NCBI RefSeq assembly: GCF_900099785.1
Contig: NZ_FNDS01000017.1
Span: 17,194-81,193, forward strand
DNA length: 64,000 bases
Direction: 5' to 3'
Origin: Pseudomonas panipatensis
Lineage (GTDB): Bacteria; Pseudomonadota; Gammaproteobacteria; Pseudomonadales; Pseudomonadaceae
Shown: piece by piece, positions 26,435 to 34,538 of the stretch
Position numbering within the stretch: the first letter of the stretch is position 1
Layout of the letters: each line of letters begins with the position of its first letter
Translations under genes and position numbers: made by a program
The notes under the pieces: generated by a model
Database searches by the model: none
Told to the model about the DNA's origin: nothing
What the model saw: the letters and a program-made list of their open reading frames with translations, nothing else

Positions 26435-26459
26435 AGGAAACTTACTTTCCTCTCAGGAA
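26435..26459 (-). promoter_or_regulatory. XRE-cupin-type operator motif, site 3 (upstream of gmaS)
   Basis: AGGAAACTTACTTTCC is followed by TCTCAGGAA. It contains a perfect GGAAA-N5-TTTCC inverted repeat plus a third AGGAA half, and is followed by TGCAAT, as at site 2. It is the closest match to the window-wide consensus and lies about 150 bp before the gmaS start. Confidence 0.65.
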
Positions 26460-26529
26460 TGCAATCCCCTTGCCAAGTTCGCCGTGCCCCTGGCGATTGC
26501 CGCGAAAGGCGCTTTTCTGCTGTATATAT

Positions 26530-26555
26530 GGGAAACTTGCTTTCACTGTGGGAAA
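26530..26555 (+). promoter_or_regulatory. XRE-cupin-type operator motif, site 4
   Basis: GGGAAACTTGCTTTC is followed by ACTGTGGGAAA. It lies in the 354-bp gap between gmaS and the XRE-cupin gene, about 85 bp before the latter, and overlaps a TATATAT-rich stretch. It fits autoregulation of the regulator. Confidence 0.55.
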
Positions 26556-26593
26556 GTAGCGCGGCCGCAAATGCATCGACGCACTTTCCTTGT

Positions 26594-26619
26594 GCGAAAG
26601 TATTTTTCTTGAACTGAAA
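26594..26619 (+). promoter_or_regulatory. XRE-cupin-type operator motif, site 5
   Basis: GCGAAAGTATTTTTC is followed by TTGAACTGAAA, a weaker match than site 4. It sits immediately before the ribosome-binding site of the XRE-cupin gene, where binding would block transcription start or elongation. Confidence 0.45.
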
Positions 26620-26639
26620 TTGTGCAGGGATACCCACGC

Positions 26640-27233
26640 ATGCCGACAGAGACCGAACCACGCCTCCGCCTGGAGCAGTACCTGGGAATGCAGATCAAGC
26701 GCCAGCGCCAGGAGCAGGAACTCAAGCTGGCCGATGTGGCGCGCATCGCAGGCATCAGCCAGGGCATGTTGAGCAAGATCGAGAACGCCCAGGTGTCCAC
26801 CAGCCTGGACACCCTGAGCCGCCTCTGCGACGTGCTCGGCATGCCGATGTCCAAACTGTTCAGCCAGTACGACCAGCCGGACGGCAACGCCATCCTGGTG
26901 AAGGCCGGCGAAGGCCTGGAAGTGGTGCGCCGTGGCACCGAGAAGGGTCACACCTACCAGCTGCTCAACCACACCCGCGGGCCGAAGAAGAACTTCGAGG
27001 CCTACATGGTCAGCATGGACGACGCCAGCGAGGAGTTCCCGACCTTCTCCCACCCCGGCACCGAGTTCCTCCACCTGCTCGAAGGCGAACTGGTCTACCG
27101 CCACGGCAACCAGCTCTATCACATGCAGGCCGGCGACAGCCTGACCTTCGACGGCGAAACCCCGCACGGCCCGGAGAAGCTGGTGCAGGTGCCGATCCGC
27201 CTGCTGTCGATCATGAACTACGGCAACGACTGA
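26640..27233 (+). CDS. XRE-family regulator with C-terminal cupin domain
   Basis: The protein has 197 residues. Residues 12-70 form a helix-turn-helix (LKLADVARIAGISQGMLSKIEN, with the DNA helix around GISQGML). Residues 110-190 form a cupin barrel (HPGTEFLHLLEGELVYRHG and DSLTFDGETPHGPEKL) that would bind a small ligand. ATG 26640 is preferred because AGGGA lies 9 nt upstream; ATG 26622 has no good site. It stands between gmaS-mgsABC and purU2-mgdABCD, and seven similar operator motifs lie before these and related operons. It is therefore the probable regulator of methylamine use; sign of control and ligand are unknown. Confidence 0.88.
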   Translation: MPTETEPRLRLEQYLGMQIKRQRQEQELKLADVARIAGISQGMLSKIENAQVSTSLDTLSRLCDVLGMPMSKLFSQYDQPDGNAILVKAGEGLEVVRRGTEKGHTYQLLNHTRGPKKNFEAYMVSMDDASEEFPTFSHPGTEFLHLLEGELVYRHGNQLYHMQAGDSLTFDGETPHGPEKLVQVPIRLLSIMNYGND

Positions 27234-27279
27234 CCCGCCCCCGCGCGCGCTCCGCCCATCCTGCGCAAGCCCCGACGCC

Positions 27280-27362
27280 GTAGGATGGGTCGAGCGCGCA
27301 GCGCGATCCCCATGCCGCCGCCCCGCTCCGTAGGGCGGATAGAGCGCAACGCTCTGTCCGCC
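27280..27362. repeat. Two types of Pseudomonas dispersed repeats
   Basis: A GTAGGATGGGTCGAGCGCG copy at 27,280-27,314 is followed at 27,330-27,362 by a different element (GTAGGGCGGATAGAGCGC then AACGCTCTGTCCGCC) that forms a hairpin. They lie between the XRE-cupin gene and the operators of the mgd operon. The rest of this 379-bp gap holds sites 6 and 7. Confidence 0.65.
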
Positions 27363-27441
27363 GGCAGCGCCAACGGCGGATAACGCCCGAGACGACCTTC
27401 GCCCCTCCCCTCGCCGACCACCCGGCAAAAACTTTCCTCAC

Positions 27442-27465
27442 AGGATAAAAATTTTCTCCAGGGTA
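27442..27465 (+). promoter_or_regulatory. XRE-cupin-type operator motif, site 6
   Basis: AGGATAAAAATTTTCTC is followed by CAGGGTA. It is the first of two tandem motif copies before purU2-mgd, with a spacing of about 61 bp (six helical turns) to site 7. Confidence 0.45.
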
Positions 27466-27502
27466 TGGACCCGCAGCATCGCTTCGCCTATAAAAGCGCG
27501 AA

Positions 27503-27528
27503 AGGAAATTTATATTCTCATCAGGAAA
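27503..27528 (+). promoter_or_regulatory. XRE-cupin-type operator motif, site 7 (before purU2-mgd operon)
   Basis: AGGAAATTTATATTC is followed by TCATCAGGAAA. It lies about 85 bp before the purU2 start, next to a TATAAA box at 27,490 that could be a -10 element. Confidence 0.6.
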
Positions 27529-27612
27529 TTTCGTTCGCGGGTGAATCCCTTCTTCACCCCTGAACCTTTCGCCCTTGCGCCGAGCTGCCCCCACTCATTT
27601 CGAGGACCCGAC

Positions 27613-28440
27613 ATGCAACACGCCACCAGCCATTTCATCATTCGCATCAGTTGTCCGGCGGTGTCCGGCATCGTCGCGGCGGTGACCACCTTCCTGGCCG
27701 AGCAGGGTTGCTACATCAGCGAGATGGCGCAGTTCGACGACGAGACCAGCGGGCGCTTCTTCATGCGCGCGGTGTTCCGCTTCAACGATGGCCTGCAGGG
27801 CGACATCGGCATAATCGAGAGCGGATTCGCCGAGGTCGCCAGCCGCTTCGACATGGACTGGAGCCTGCACAGCAGCGCCAAGCCGATGCGCGTCTTGCTG
27901 ATGGTCAGCAAGTTCGACCATTGCCTGTCCGACCTGCTCTACCGGCACAACAAGGGCGAGCTGGACATGACCATCACCGCCATCGTCTCCAACCACCTCG
28001 ACCTGCGGCCAATGGCCGAGCGCGAAGGCATCCGCTTCATCTACCTGCCGGTGACCAAGGACACCAAGGCCCAGCAGGAAGCCGAGCTGCTGCGCATCGT
28101 CGAAGACACCAGGACCGAACTGGTGGTCCTGGCGCGCTACATGCAGATCCTCTCCGACGACCTGTGCAAGCAGCTCTCCGGTCGCGCCATCAATATCCAC
28201 CACTCATTCCTCCCCGGCTTCAAGGGCGCCAAGCCCTACCACCAGGCCTACGAGCGCGGCGTCAAGCTGATCGGCGCCACCGCCCACTACGTCACCAATA
28301 ACCAAAACCACGCCTACCTGCCCGACGACCTGGTCGCCATTGGCCGCGACACCGAGACCATCGCCCTGTCGCGGGCGGTGAAATACCACCTCGAGCACCG
28401 CGTGTTCCTCAACCGCGACCGCACGGTGATCTTCCGATGA
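27613..28440 (+). CDS. PurU paralogue with the catalytic Asp loop deleted
   Basis: The 275-residue protein has ACT and formyltransferase domains like the intact copy at 11.2 kb. The Asn/His of [11 protein letters not shown] are kept, but where the intact copy reads [17 protein letters not shown] between YVT and HAYLP, this one reads only NNQN. The change removes 13 residues in frame, including the Asp equivalent to PurN Asp144; the downstream frame is intact to the end. ATG 27613 has GAGGA 7 nt upstream. It is the first gene of purU2-folD2-mgdABCD and overlaps folD2 by ATGA. Deformylase activity is doubtful; a formyl-THF-binding, regulatory or inactive role is possible. Confidence 0.85.
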   Translation: MQHATSHFIIRISCPAVSGIVAAVTTFLAEQGCYISEMAQFDDETSGRFFMRAVFRFNDGLQGDIGIIESGFAEVASRFDMDWSLHSSAKPMRVLLMVSKFDHCLSDLLYRHNKGELDMTITAIVSNHLDLRPMAEREGIRFIYLPVTKDTKAQQEAELLRIVEDTRTELVVLARYMQILSDDLCKQLSGRAINIHHSFLPGFKGAKPYHQAYERGVKLIGATAHYVTNNQNHAYLPDDLVAIGRDTETIALSRAVKYHLEHRVFLNRDRTVIFR

Positions 28441-29360
28441 GCAGCCAGCCCAGCGTCAAACTGATCGACGGCAAGGCTGCCTCGGCGCGGGTGCTCGCCG
28501 AGGTCCGCGCGGAAGTCCAGGCGCTGCGCGGCGACGGCATCCAGCCGGCGCTGGCGGTGGTGCTGGTCGGCAGCGACCCGGCCAGCCAGGTCTACGTGCG
28601 CAACAAGGTGCTGCGCGCCGAGGAAACCGGCATCCGCTCGCTGGAATTCAAGCTGCCGGCGGACACCGCCGAGGCTGAACTGCTGGCACTGATCGAGCGA
28701 CTCAACGCCGATGCCGAGGTCAACGGCATCCTCGTGCAACTGCCGCTGCCCGCGCACATCGACGAGAACCGTGTGCTGCAGGCGATCGCTCCGCTGAAAG
28801 ACGTCGACGGCTTCCACAGCGAAAACGTCGGCGGCCTCAGCCAGGGCCGCGAGGTGCTCACGCCCTGCACGCCGAGCGGCTGCATGCGCTTGCTGCGCGA
28901 TGCCTGCGGCGAGCTGCGCGGCAAGCACGCGGTGGTGATCGGCCGCTCGAACATCGTCGGCAAGCCGATGGCGGCCCTGCTCTTGCAAGCCGATTGCACC
29001 GTCACCGTGCTGCACTCGCGCAGCCGCGACCTGCCGGCGCTGTGCCGCCAGGCCGACATCGTCGTCGCCGCAGTCGGCAAGCCTCGGCTGATCGACGCCA
29101 GCTGGCTGAAGCCCGGCGCGGTGGTGATCGACGTCGGCATCAACCGCATCGATGAAGACGGCCGCAGCAAGCTGGTCGGCGATGTCGACTTCGACAGCGC
29201 CCTGGCCCAGGCCTCGGCCATTACCCCGGTACCCGGCGGCGTCGGTCCGATGACCATCGCCTATCTGATGAAGAACACCCTGGTCGCCGCCCGCCTGCAA
29301 CGTCAGGCGCCGCGTGGCGCCCGCATCCCGGAGGATGCCGCATGCCCTTCGCTCTCCTGA
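28437..29360 (+). CDS. folD: Bifunctional methylene-THF dehydrogenase / cyclohydrolase, copy 2
   Basis: The 307-residue protein keeps all FolD motifs ([41 protein letters not shown]). Most of it is nearly identical to copy 1 at DNA level, but the N-terminal 40 and C-terminal 20 residues differ. It starts within the purU2 stop and its last codons overlap mgdA by 19 bp, so it is embedded in the mgd operon. It would oxidise the methylene-THF made by N-methylglutamate dehydrogenase. Confidence 0.94.
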   Translation: MSSQPSVKLIDGKAASARVLAEVRAEVQALRGDGIQPALAVVLVGSDPASQVYVRNKVLRAEETGIRSLEFKLPADTAEAELLALIERLNADAEVNGILVQLPLPAHIDENRVLQAIAPLKDVDGFHSENVGGLSQGREVLTPCTPSGCMRLLRDACGELRGKHAVVIGRSNIVGKPMAALLLQADCTVTVLHSRSRDLPALCRQADIVVAAVGKPRLIDASWLKPGAVVIDVGINRIDEDGRSKLVGDVDFDSALAQASAITPVPGGVGPMTIAYLMKNTLVAARLQRQAPRGARIPEDAACPSLS

Positions 29361-30583
29361 AATACGGCCTCAGCGCCGACTACCCGGTGGAAGTCGACCT
29401 GCCGCCGCCCTGCGAACTCAAGCCGCGCTACGACGTGGTGATCATCGGCGCCGGCGGCCACGGCCTGGCCACCGCCTACTACCTGTCGAAGTACCACGGC
29501 ATCACCAATGTGGCGGTGCTGGAGAAGGCCTACCTGGGCGGCGGCAACACCGCGCGCAACACCGCGGTGATCCGCTCCAACTACCTCACCAGCGAAGGCG
29601 TGAAGTTCTACGCCGAGTCGGTGCGGATGTTCCAGGAGCTGTCCAACGAGTTCGACTTCAACATCATGTACTCCGAGCGCGGCCAGCTCACCCTGGCGCA
29701 CACCGACGCCACGGTGCGCGCCTTCCGCCAGCGCGCCGAAGTGAACAAGCACTTCGGCGGGCGCACCGAGATGATCGACCGCCAGCAGATCCGCGAGCTG
29801 GTGCCGACCCTCAACCTCGACCCCGGCCACCTGCCGGTGATCGCCGGGCTCTGGCACATCGACGGCGCCACCGCGCGCCACGACGCCGTGGCCTGGGGCT
29901 ATGCCAAGCAGGCGGCCAAGCGCGGCGTGGAAATCCACCAGCTCACCGAAGTGCAGGACCTGGTGGTGGAGAACGGCCGCATCACGGCGCTGAAGACCAA
30001 TCGCGGCAACGTGCAGTGCGGCTGCGTGGTGCAGGCCATCGCCGGGGCCAGTTCGCTGCTGATGGCCAAGGCCGGCATCCGCGCGCCGATCCACACCTAC
30101 CCGCTGCAAGCCATGGTCACCCAGCCGTTCAAGCCCTTCCTCGATCCGCTGGTGAGTTCTTCGGCGCTGCACTGCTACGTGCAGCAGACCAGCCGTGGCG
30201 AACTGGTCTTCGGCGGCGGCTCCGACCCCTACCCGCTGTACAACACCCGCTCGACCCTGGACCTCAAGGAAAGCCTGCTGGCCCACGCCATCGAGATGTT
30301 CCCGTTCATGGCCAACGCCAAGCTGATGCGCCAGTGGGCCGGGATCACCGACATGACCCCGGACTACAGCCCGATCATGGGCCTGTCGCCGGTGCAGAAC
30401 TATTACCTCGACGCCGGCTGGGGCACCTGGGGCTTCAAGTCCACGCCCATCTGCGGCAAGACCATGGCCGAACTGGTGGCCAGCGGCGGCAAGGTGCCGG
30501 AGCTGATCGCCCCCTTCGCCCTGGAGCGCTTCAGCCGCTTCCAGCAGGTCAACGAAATGGGCGCCACCGCGGCCAGCCACTGA
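29342..30583 (+). CDS. mgdA: N-methylglutamate dehydrogenase subunit A (SoxB-like)
   Basis: The 413-residue flavoprotein is homologous to the beta subunit of heterotetrameric sarcosine oxidase. The dinucleotide motif is [19 protein letters not shown], and [17 protein letters not shown] contains the His expected to bind FMN covalently. The C-terminal [15 protein letters not shown] is family-typical. MgdABCD oxidises N-methylglutamate to glutamate and a C1 unit on THF. It follows folD2 with overlap and precedes mgdB by 10 bp. Sarcosine oxidase would be the alternative, but gmaS-mgs next door and the operator link favour Mgd. Confidence 0.88.
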   Translation: MPFALLKYGLSADYPVEVDLPPPCELKPRYDVVIIGAGGHGLATAYYLSKYHGITNVAVLEKAYLGGGNTARNTAVIRSNYLTSEGVKFYAESVRMFQELSNEFDFNIMYSERGQLTLAHTDATVRAFRQRAEVNKHFGGRTEMIDRQQIRELVPTLNLDPGHLPVIAGLWHIDGATARHDAVAWGYAKQAAKRGVEIHQLTEVQDLVVENGRITALKTNRGNVQCGCVVQAIAGASSLLMAKAGIRAPIHTYPLQAMVTQPFKPFLDPLVSSSALHCYVQQTSRGELVFGGGSDPYPLYNTRSTLDLKESLLAHAIEMFPFMANAKLMRQWAGITDMTPDYSPIMGLSPVQNYYLDAGWGTWGFKSTPICGKTMAELVASGGKVPELIAPFALERFSRFQQVNEMGATAASH

Positions 30584-30593
30584 GGATCGGCAG

Positions 30594-30902
30594 ATGAAGA
30601 TCATGACTTGCCCACTCAATGGGCCACGCAACATCAGCGAATTCACCTACGGCGGCGAGTTCAAGCAGATGCCCGACCCGGCCACCTGCAGCGACGCCGA
30701 ATGGGCCGACTACGTGTTCAACAGCGACAACGCCGCCGGCGTGGTCCTCGAATGGTGGATGCACAACGCGTCGAGCTACTGGTTCCTGGCCGAGCGCCAC
30801 ACCGTCAGCGACCGCATCCTCCGTACCTTCGACCCGAAGGAAATCTTCACCCGGCGCATCGACTTCGCCGCCCCGCAAACCGCCGAGGAGATCGCCGGAT
30901 GA
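30594..30902 (+). CDS. mgdB: N-methylglutamate dehydrogenase subunit B (SoxD-like)
   Basis: The 102-residue protein is homologous to the small delta subunit of sarcosine oxidase. The usual zinc-binding start CPxCGPR is CPLNGPRNISEF here, and the usual HxxxC is HNASS, so two of four expected zinc ligands are absent. The rest of the fold (EFTYGGE, SDAEWADYVFNSDN, RRIDF end) is kept. It overlaps mgdC by ATGA. It is probably structural at the subunit interface, without zinc. Confidence 0.85.
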   Translation: MKIMTCPLNGPRNISEFTYGGEFKQMPDPATCSDAEWADYVFNSDNAAGVVLEWWMHNASSYWFLAERHTVSDRILRTFDPKEIFTRRIDFAAPQTAEEIAG

Positions 30903-33805
30903 ACGCCCTTTCCCGCCTTCCCGCGCCCATGGGCCTGCTGATCGACCGCGAGCAGCCGCTGCGCTTCAGCTTCGATGGCAGCGACTACCAGGGCTATGCC
31001 GGCGACAGCATCGCCAGCGCGCTGATCGGCAACGGCCGCTGGCTGCTCTCGCGCTCGTTCAAATACCACCGCCCGCGCGGCCCGCTGAGCATGGCCGGGC
31101 AGGACGCCAACAGCCTGGTGCAACTGCCCGACGAACCCAACGTGCTCGCCGACCTGCACGCTCTCAGCGACGGCCTGCGGGTCGAGGGGCAGAACTACGC
31201 CGGCAGCCTGATGGCCGACCGCGATGCCTACCTCGGCAAGTTCTCGCGCTTCATGCCGGTGGGCTTCTACTACCGTTCCTTCTACAAGCCCAAGGGCATG
31301 TGGAAGGTCTGGGAACCGCTGATCCGCAAGAAGGCCGGTCTCGGCGTGCTCGACCTGGACTTCAAGCCGCAGTACTACGACAAGGCCTACCTGTTCGTCG
31401 ACCTGGCGGTTATCGGCGCCGGCCCGGCCGGCCTGCGCGCCGCGCTGGACGCTGCCAACGCCGGGGCCAAGGTGCTGCTGGTGGAGCAGCAGACGCTGCT
31501 CGGCGGTTCGCTCAACTACGCCCGCTTCGACATCGAAGGCGTGCGCGCCGCGGCGCTGCGCCGCGAACTGGTCGAGGCGGTGGAAGGCCACGCCAATATC
31601 CAGATTCTCAAGGACGCCACCTGCAACGCCTGGTTCACCGAGAATTACCTGCCGGTGATCCAGCACAAGCGCCTGTACAAGGTCCGCGCCACCCGCTGCA
31701 TCGTCGCCTCCGGCTCCTTCGACCAGCCGGTGGTGTTCCGCAACAACGACCTGCCGGGCATCCTGCTGACCAGCGCCGCCCAGCGCCTGATGAAGCTCTA
31801 TGCGGTCAAGCCCGGGCAACGCGCCGTGGTCCTCACCGGCAACGACGACGGTTACCTGGCCGCCCTCGACCTGCAGGAGCAGGGCGTGAGCGTCGCCGCC
31901 GTGGTCGACCTGCGCGCCGGACCCGCCGACCCCAGGCTCGCCGCCGAACTGTCGCGCCGCGGCATTGCCCAGCACCCCGGCAGCACCGTCTACGAAGCCC
32001 TGCACGAAAAAGGCATGCGCCATGTCAGCGGGGTCGAAATTCGCCGCATCAGCGGCCAGGGCACGGTCGCCAGCGACGGCCTGCGCCTGGACTGCGACCT
32101 GCTGTGCATGTCCGCCGGCTACATGCCGGTCTACCAGTTGCTTTGCCAGGCCGGCGGCAAGCTCGCCTACGAAGAGCCGCGCGCCGAGTTCGCCATCAGC
32201 GGCTTGCCGGTCGAACTGGCGATCGCCGGTTCGGTGAACGGCCGTCACGCCCTCGACAACGTGCTCAACGATGGCGCCCAGGCGGCGGCCCAGGCCATCG
32301 CCGCCCTCGGCCTGGGACCGCAGCCGGGCCTGCCGGCGTTCCACCGCGAAGCGCCGGTGAACTTCGACTGGCCGATCTTCCCCCACCCGCAGGGCAAGGA
32401 TTTCGTCGATTTCGACGAAGACCTGCAAGTGCGCGACATCGTCAACGCCACCCGCAGCGGCTACCGCGACGTGCAGTTGGTCAAGCGCTTCTCCACCGTC
32501 GGCATGGGCCCCTCCCAGGGCCGCCACTCGGCGCTGCCCACCGCGCGCCTGGTGGCCCAGGCCACCGGCCGCAGCATCAGCGAAACCGGCGTGACCACCG
32601 CGCGTCCGCCGTTCCAGGCGGAGAAGCTCGCCCACGTCGCCGGCCGCGCCTTCGACCCGTACCGGCAGACGCCCATGCACCGCCGCCACCTCGAAGCCGG
32701 GGCGAAGATGATGCCGGCCGGCATCTGGCAACGCCCGGCCTATTACGGCAAGCCCGAGGATCGCGAGCGCTGCATGCAGGAAGAGGCCCGCCACGTGCGC
32801 GAGAAGGTCGGCCTGATCGACGTCTCCACCCTCGGCGGTCTCGACGTCCGCGGCCCGGACGCCGCCGAACTGCTGGAGCGCCTGTACACCTTCGGCTTCG
32901 CCAAGCTGCCGATCGGCCGCACGCGCTATGCGCTGATGACCAACGAGCACGGCGTGGTGATCGACGACGGCGTCTGCGCCCGCCTCGGCGAGCGGCACTT
33001 CTACGTCACCGCCACCACCAGCGGCGTCGACCGCATCTACCAGCAGATGCTCAAGTGGAACGCGCAATGGCGGCTCAACGTCGACATCACCAACGTCACC
33101 GCCGCCCTGGCCGCGGTCAACCTGGCCGGACCGCTGTCGCGCCGGGTGCTGGAGAAGGTCTGCGCGGACATCGATCTCTCCGCCGCAGCCTTCCCCTACC
33201 TGGGCGTGCGCTGCGGCACGGTCGCCGACATCCCGGCGCGGGTGCTGCGGGTCGGCTTCGTCGGCGAACTGGGCTACGAGATCCACGTGCCGGCGCGCTT
33301 CGCCGAGCGCCTGTGGGATGTGCTGATGGAGGCCGGCGGCGAATTCGCCATCCGCCCCTTCGGCGTCGAGACCCAGCGCCTGCTGCGCCTGGAAAAGGGC
33401 CACGTGATCATCAGCCAGGACACCGACGGCATGACCCACCCCGGCGAAATCGACATGCAGTGGGCGATCGGCCGCAAGAAGCCGTTCTTCGTCGGCAAAC
33501 GCTCGGTGGAAATCCTCGAAGCACAGCCGCTCAAGCGCAAGCTGGTCGGCTTCAGCCTGCCCCAGGGCAGCGCCCAGCCGCTGGAGGGACACCTGGTGCT
33601 GGATGGCGCCGACATCAGCGGCAACGTCACCTCCTGCGAGTACTCGCAGACCCTCGGCATGATCATCGGCCTGGCCTATGTCGGCGCCGCGCAGAGCACG
33701 CCGGGCATGCAGATCCCGATCCGCGTGGAGGGCGGCCAGGTGGTCCGCGCCAGCGTCGTGCAACTGCCCTTCTATGACCCGCAGAACCAGCGTCAGGAGC
33801 TCTGA
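30899..33805 (+). CDS. mgdC: N-methylglutamate dehydrogenase subunit C (SoxA-like)
   Basis: The 968-residue protein matches the alpha subunit of sarcosine oxidase. Domains in order: a ferredoxin-like fold without cysteines (about 15-100), a NAD/FAD Rossmann part (LAVIGAGPAGLRAALDAANAG near residue 165), a second nucleotide motif region, and a C-terminal GcvT-like THF domain (VGFVGELGYEIHVPARF). The last part would bind THF and collect the methyl carbon. ATG 30899 lies in the mgdB stop and is 3 bp from mgdD at its end. Confidence 0.9.
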   Translation: MNALSRLPAPMGLLIDREQPLRFSFDGSDYQGYAGDSIASALIGNGRWLLSRSFKYHRPRGPLSMAGQDANSLVQLPDEPNVLADLHALSDGLRVEGQNYAGSLMADRDAYLGKFSRFMPVGFYYRSFYKPKGMWKVWEPLIRKKAGLGVLDLDFKPQYYDKAYLFVDLAVIGAGPAGLRAALDAANAGAKVLLVEQQTLLGGSLNYARFDIEGVRAAALRRELVEAVEGHANIQILKDATCNAWFTENYLPVIQHKRLYKVRATRCIVASGSFDQPVVFRNNDLPGILLTSAAQRLMKLYAVKPGQRAVVLTGNDDGYLAALDLQEQGVSVAAVVDLRAGPADPRLAAELSRRGIAQHPGSTVYEALHEKGMRHVSGVEIRRISGQGTVASDGLRLDCDLLCMSAGYMPVYQLLCQAGGKLAYEEPRAEFAISGLPVELAIAGSVNGRHALDNVLNDGAQAAAQAIAALGLGPQPGLPAFHREAPVNFDWPIFPHPQGKDFVDFDEDLQVRDIVNATRSGYRDVQLVKRFSTVGMGPSQGRHSALPTARLVAQATGRSISETGVTTARPPFQAEKLAHVAGRAFDPYRQTPMHRRHLEAGAKMMPAGIWQRPAYYGKPEDRERCMQEEARHVREKVGLIDVSTLGGLDVRGPDAAELLERLYTFGFAKLPIGRTRYALMTNEHGVVIDDGVCARLGERHFYVTATTSGVDRIYQQMLKWNAQWRLNVDITNVTAALAAVNLAGPLSRRVLEKVCADIDLSAAAFPYLGVRCGTVADIPARVLRVGFVGELGYEIHVPARFAERLWDVLMEAGGEFAIRPFGVETQRLLRLEKGHVIISQDTDGMTHPGEIDMQWAIGRKKPFFVGKRSVEILEAQPLKRKLVGFSLPQGSAQPLEGHLVLDGADISGNVTSCEYSQTLGMIIGLAYVGAAQSTPGMQIPIRVEGGQVVRASVVQLPFYDPQNQRQEL

Positions 33806-33808
33806 GCC

Positions 33809-34492
33809 ATGTCCAGCCTGAAAGCCGAAGACTTCATCGAACGCAGCCCGCTCTACCCGCTGCACCAGGGCGCGCGCCTGGCCACCCTGGGCAGCAGCGC
33901 CATCGTCGCGCGCTACGGCGAGCAGGAAGAACACGCGCAACTGCAAGACTGCGCGCTGATCGACCTGAGCAACCTGCCGCGCGCCGGCTTCCGTGGCGCC
34001 GACGCCGCCGCCTACCTGCAGGCGCGCGGCTACGCCCTGCCGCCGGCGCCCAACCAGGCGCTGCGGCAGAGCGACGGCAGCCTGGTGGCGCGCCTGTCGC
34101 AGGCCGAGTACCTGCTGCTCGGCAGCCTGCATGACATGGGCGCGCGTATCGCCGCCGAGGAAGCCGCCTGGCGCCTCGACGACAGCGCCAACTACCTGCT
34201 GCCGCGCCAGGACAGCCATGCCTGGCTGCTGCTCAGCGGCCAGCACTGCGCCGAGGTGATGGCCAAGCTCTGCGGCGTCGACCTGCGCCCGCAGGCCTTC
34301 CCCAGCGGCGCGGTGGCGCAGACCTCGGCGGCGCGCATCAACGTCATCGTCATCAACCTCGGCGACGAGCACCTGCCGTGCCTGCAGATCCTCTGCGACC
34401 GCGCATCGGTGACCTACTTCTGGGAAGCCATGCTCGACGCCATGCAGGAGTTCGGCGGGCGCCCGGTGGGCATCGACGCGCTGCTCGACTGA
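33809..34492 (+). CDS. mgdD: N-methylglutamate dehydrogenase subunit D (SoxG-like)
   Basis: The 227-residue protein resembles the gamma subunit of sarcosine oxidase, distantly related to GcvT. It begins SSLKAEDFIERSPLYPLHQG; family-like blocks are QDCALIDLSNLPRAGFRG and LRPQAFPSGAVAQTSAARI. It is the last gene of the mgd operon and is followed by a hairpin. SoxG-type subunits vary much in sequence, so identification rests largely on position and overall likeness. Confidence 0.82.
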   Translation: MSSLKAEDFIERSPLYPLHQGARLATLGSSAIVARYGEQEEHAQLQDCALIDLSNLPRAGFRGADAAAYLQARGYALPPAPNQALRQSDGSLVARLSQAEYLLLGSLHDMGARIAAEEAAWRLDDSANYLLPRQDSHAWLLLSGQHCAEVMAKLCGVDLRPQAFPSGAVAQTSAARINVIVINLGDEHLPCLQILCDRASVTYFWEAMLDAMQEFGGRPVGIDALLD

Positions 34493-34497
34493 CCAGC

Positions 34498-34525
34498 CGG
34501 CGGCGCCCGTCAGCGGGCGCCGCCG
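34498..34525 (+). terminator. Hairpin after mgdD
   Basis: CGGCGGCGCCCG pairs with CGGGCGCCGCCG (12 bp, loop TCAG) five bp after the mgdD stop. There is no T-run, so it may only reduce read-through into the IclR gene 14 bp later. Confidence 0.55.
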
Positions 34526-34538
34526 TGGAGCCCACGCC

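Noticed and set aside
26286..26639. Sigma-54 promoter for gmaS or amt
   Set aside because: No TGGCAC-N5-TTGC element could be placed convincingly before gmaS, amt, dmm or purU2.
29342..34492. Reading the SoxB/D/A/G-like genes as sarcosine oxidase
   Set aside because: The operator shared with gmaS-mgsABC, the neighbouring GMA and NMG genes, and the changed SoxD zinc site favour N-methylglutamate dehydrogenase; no glyA or dimethylglycine genes are adjacent.
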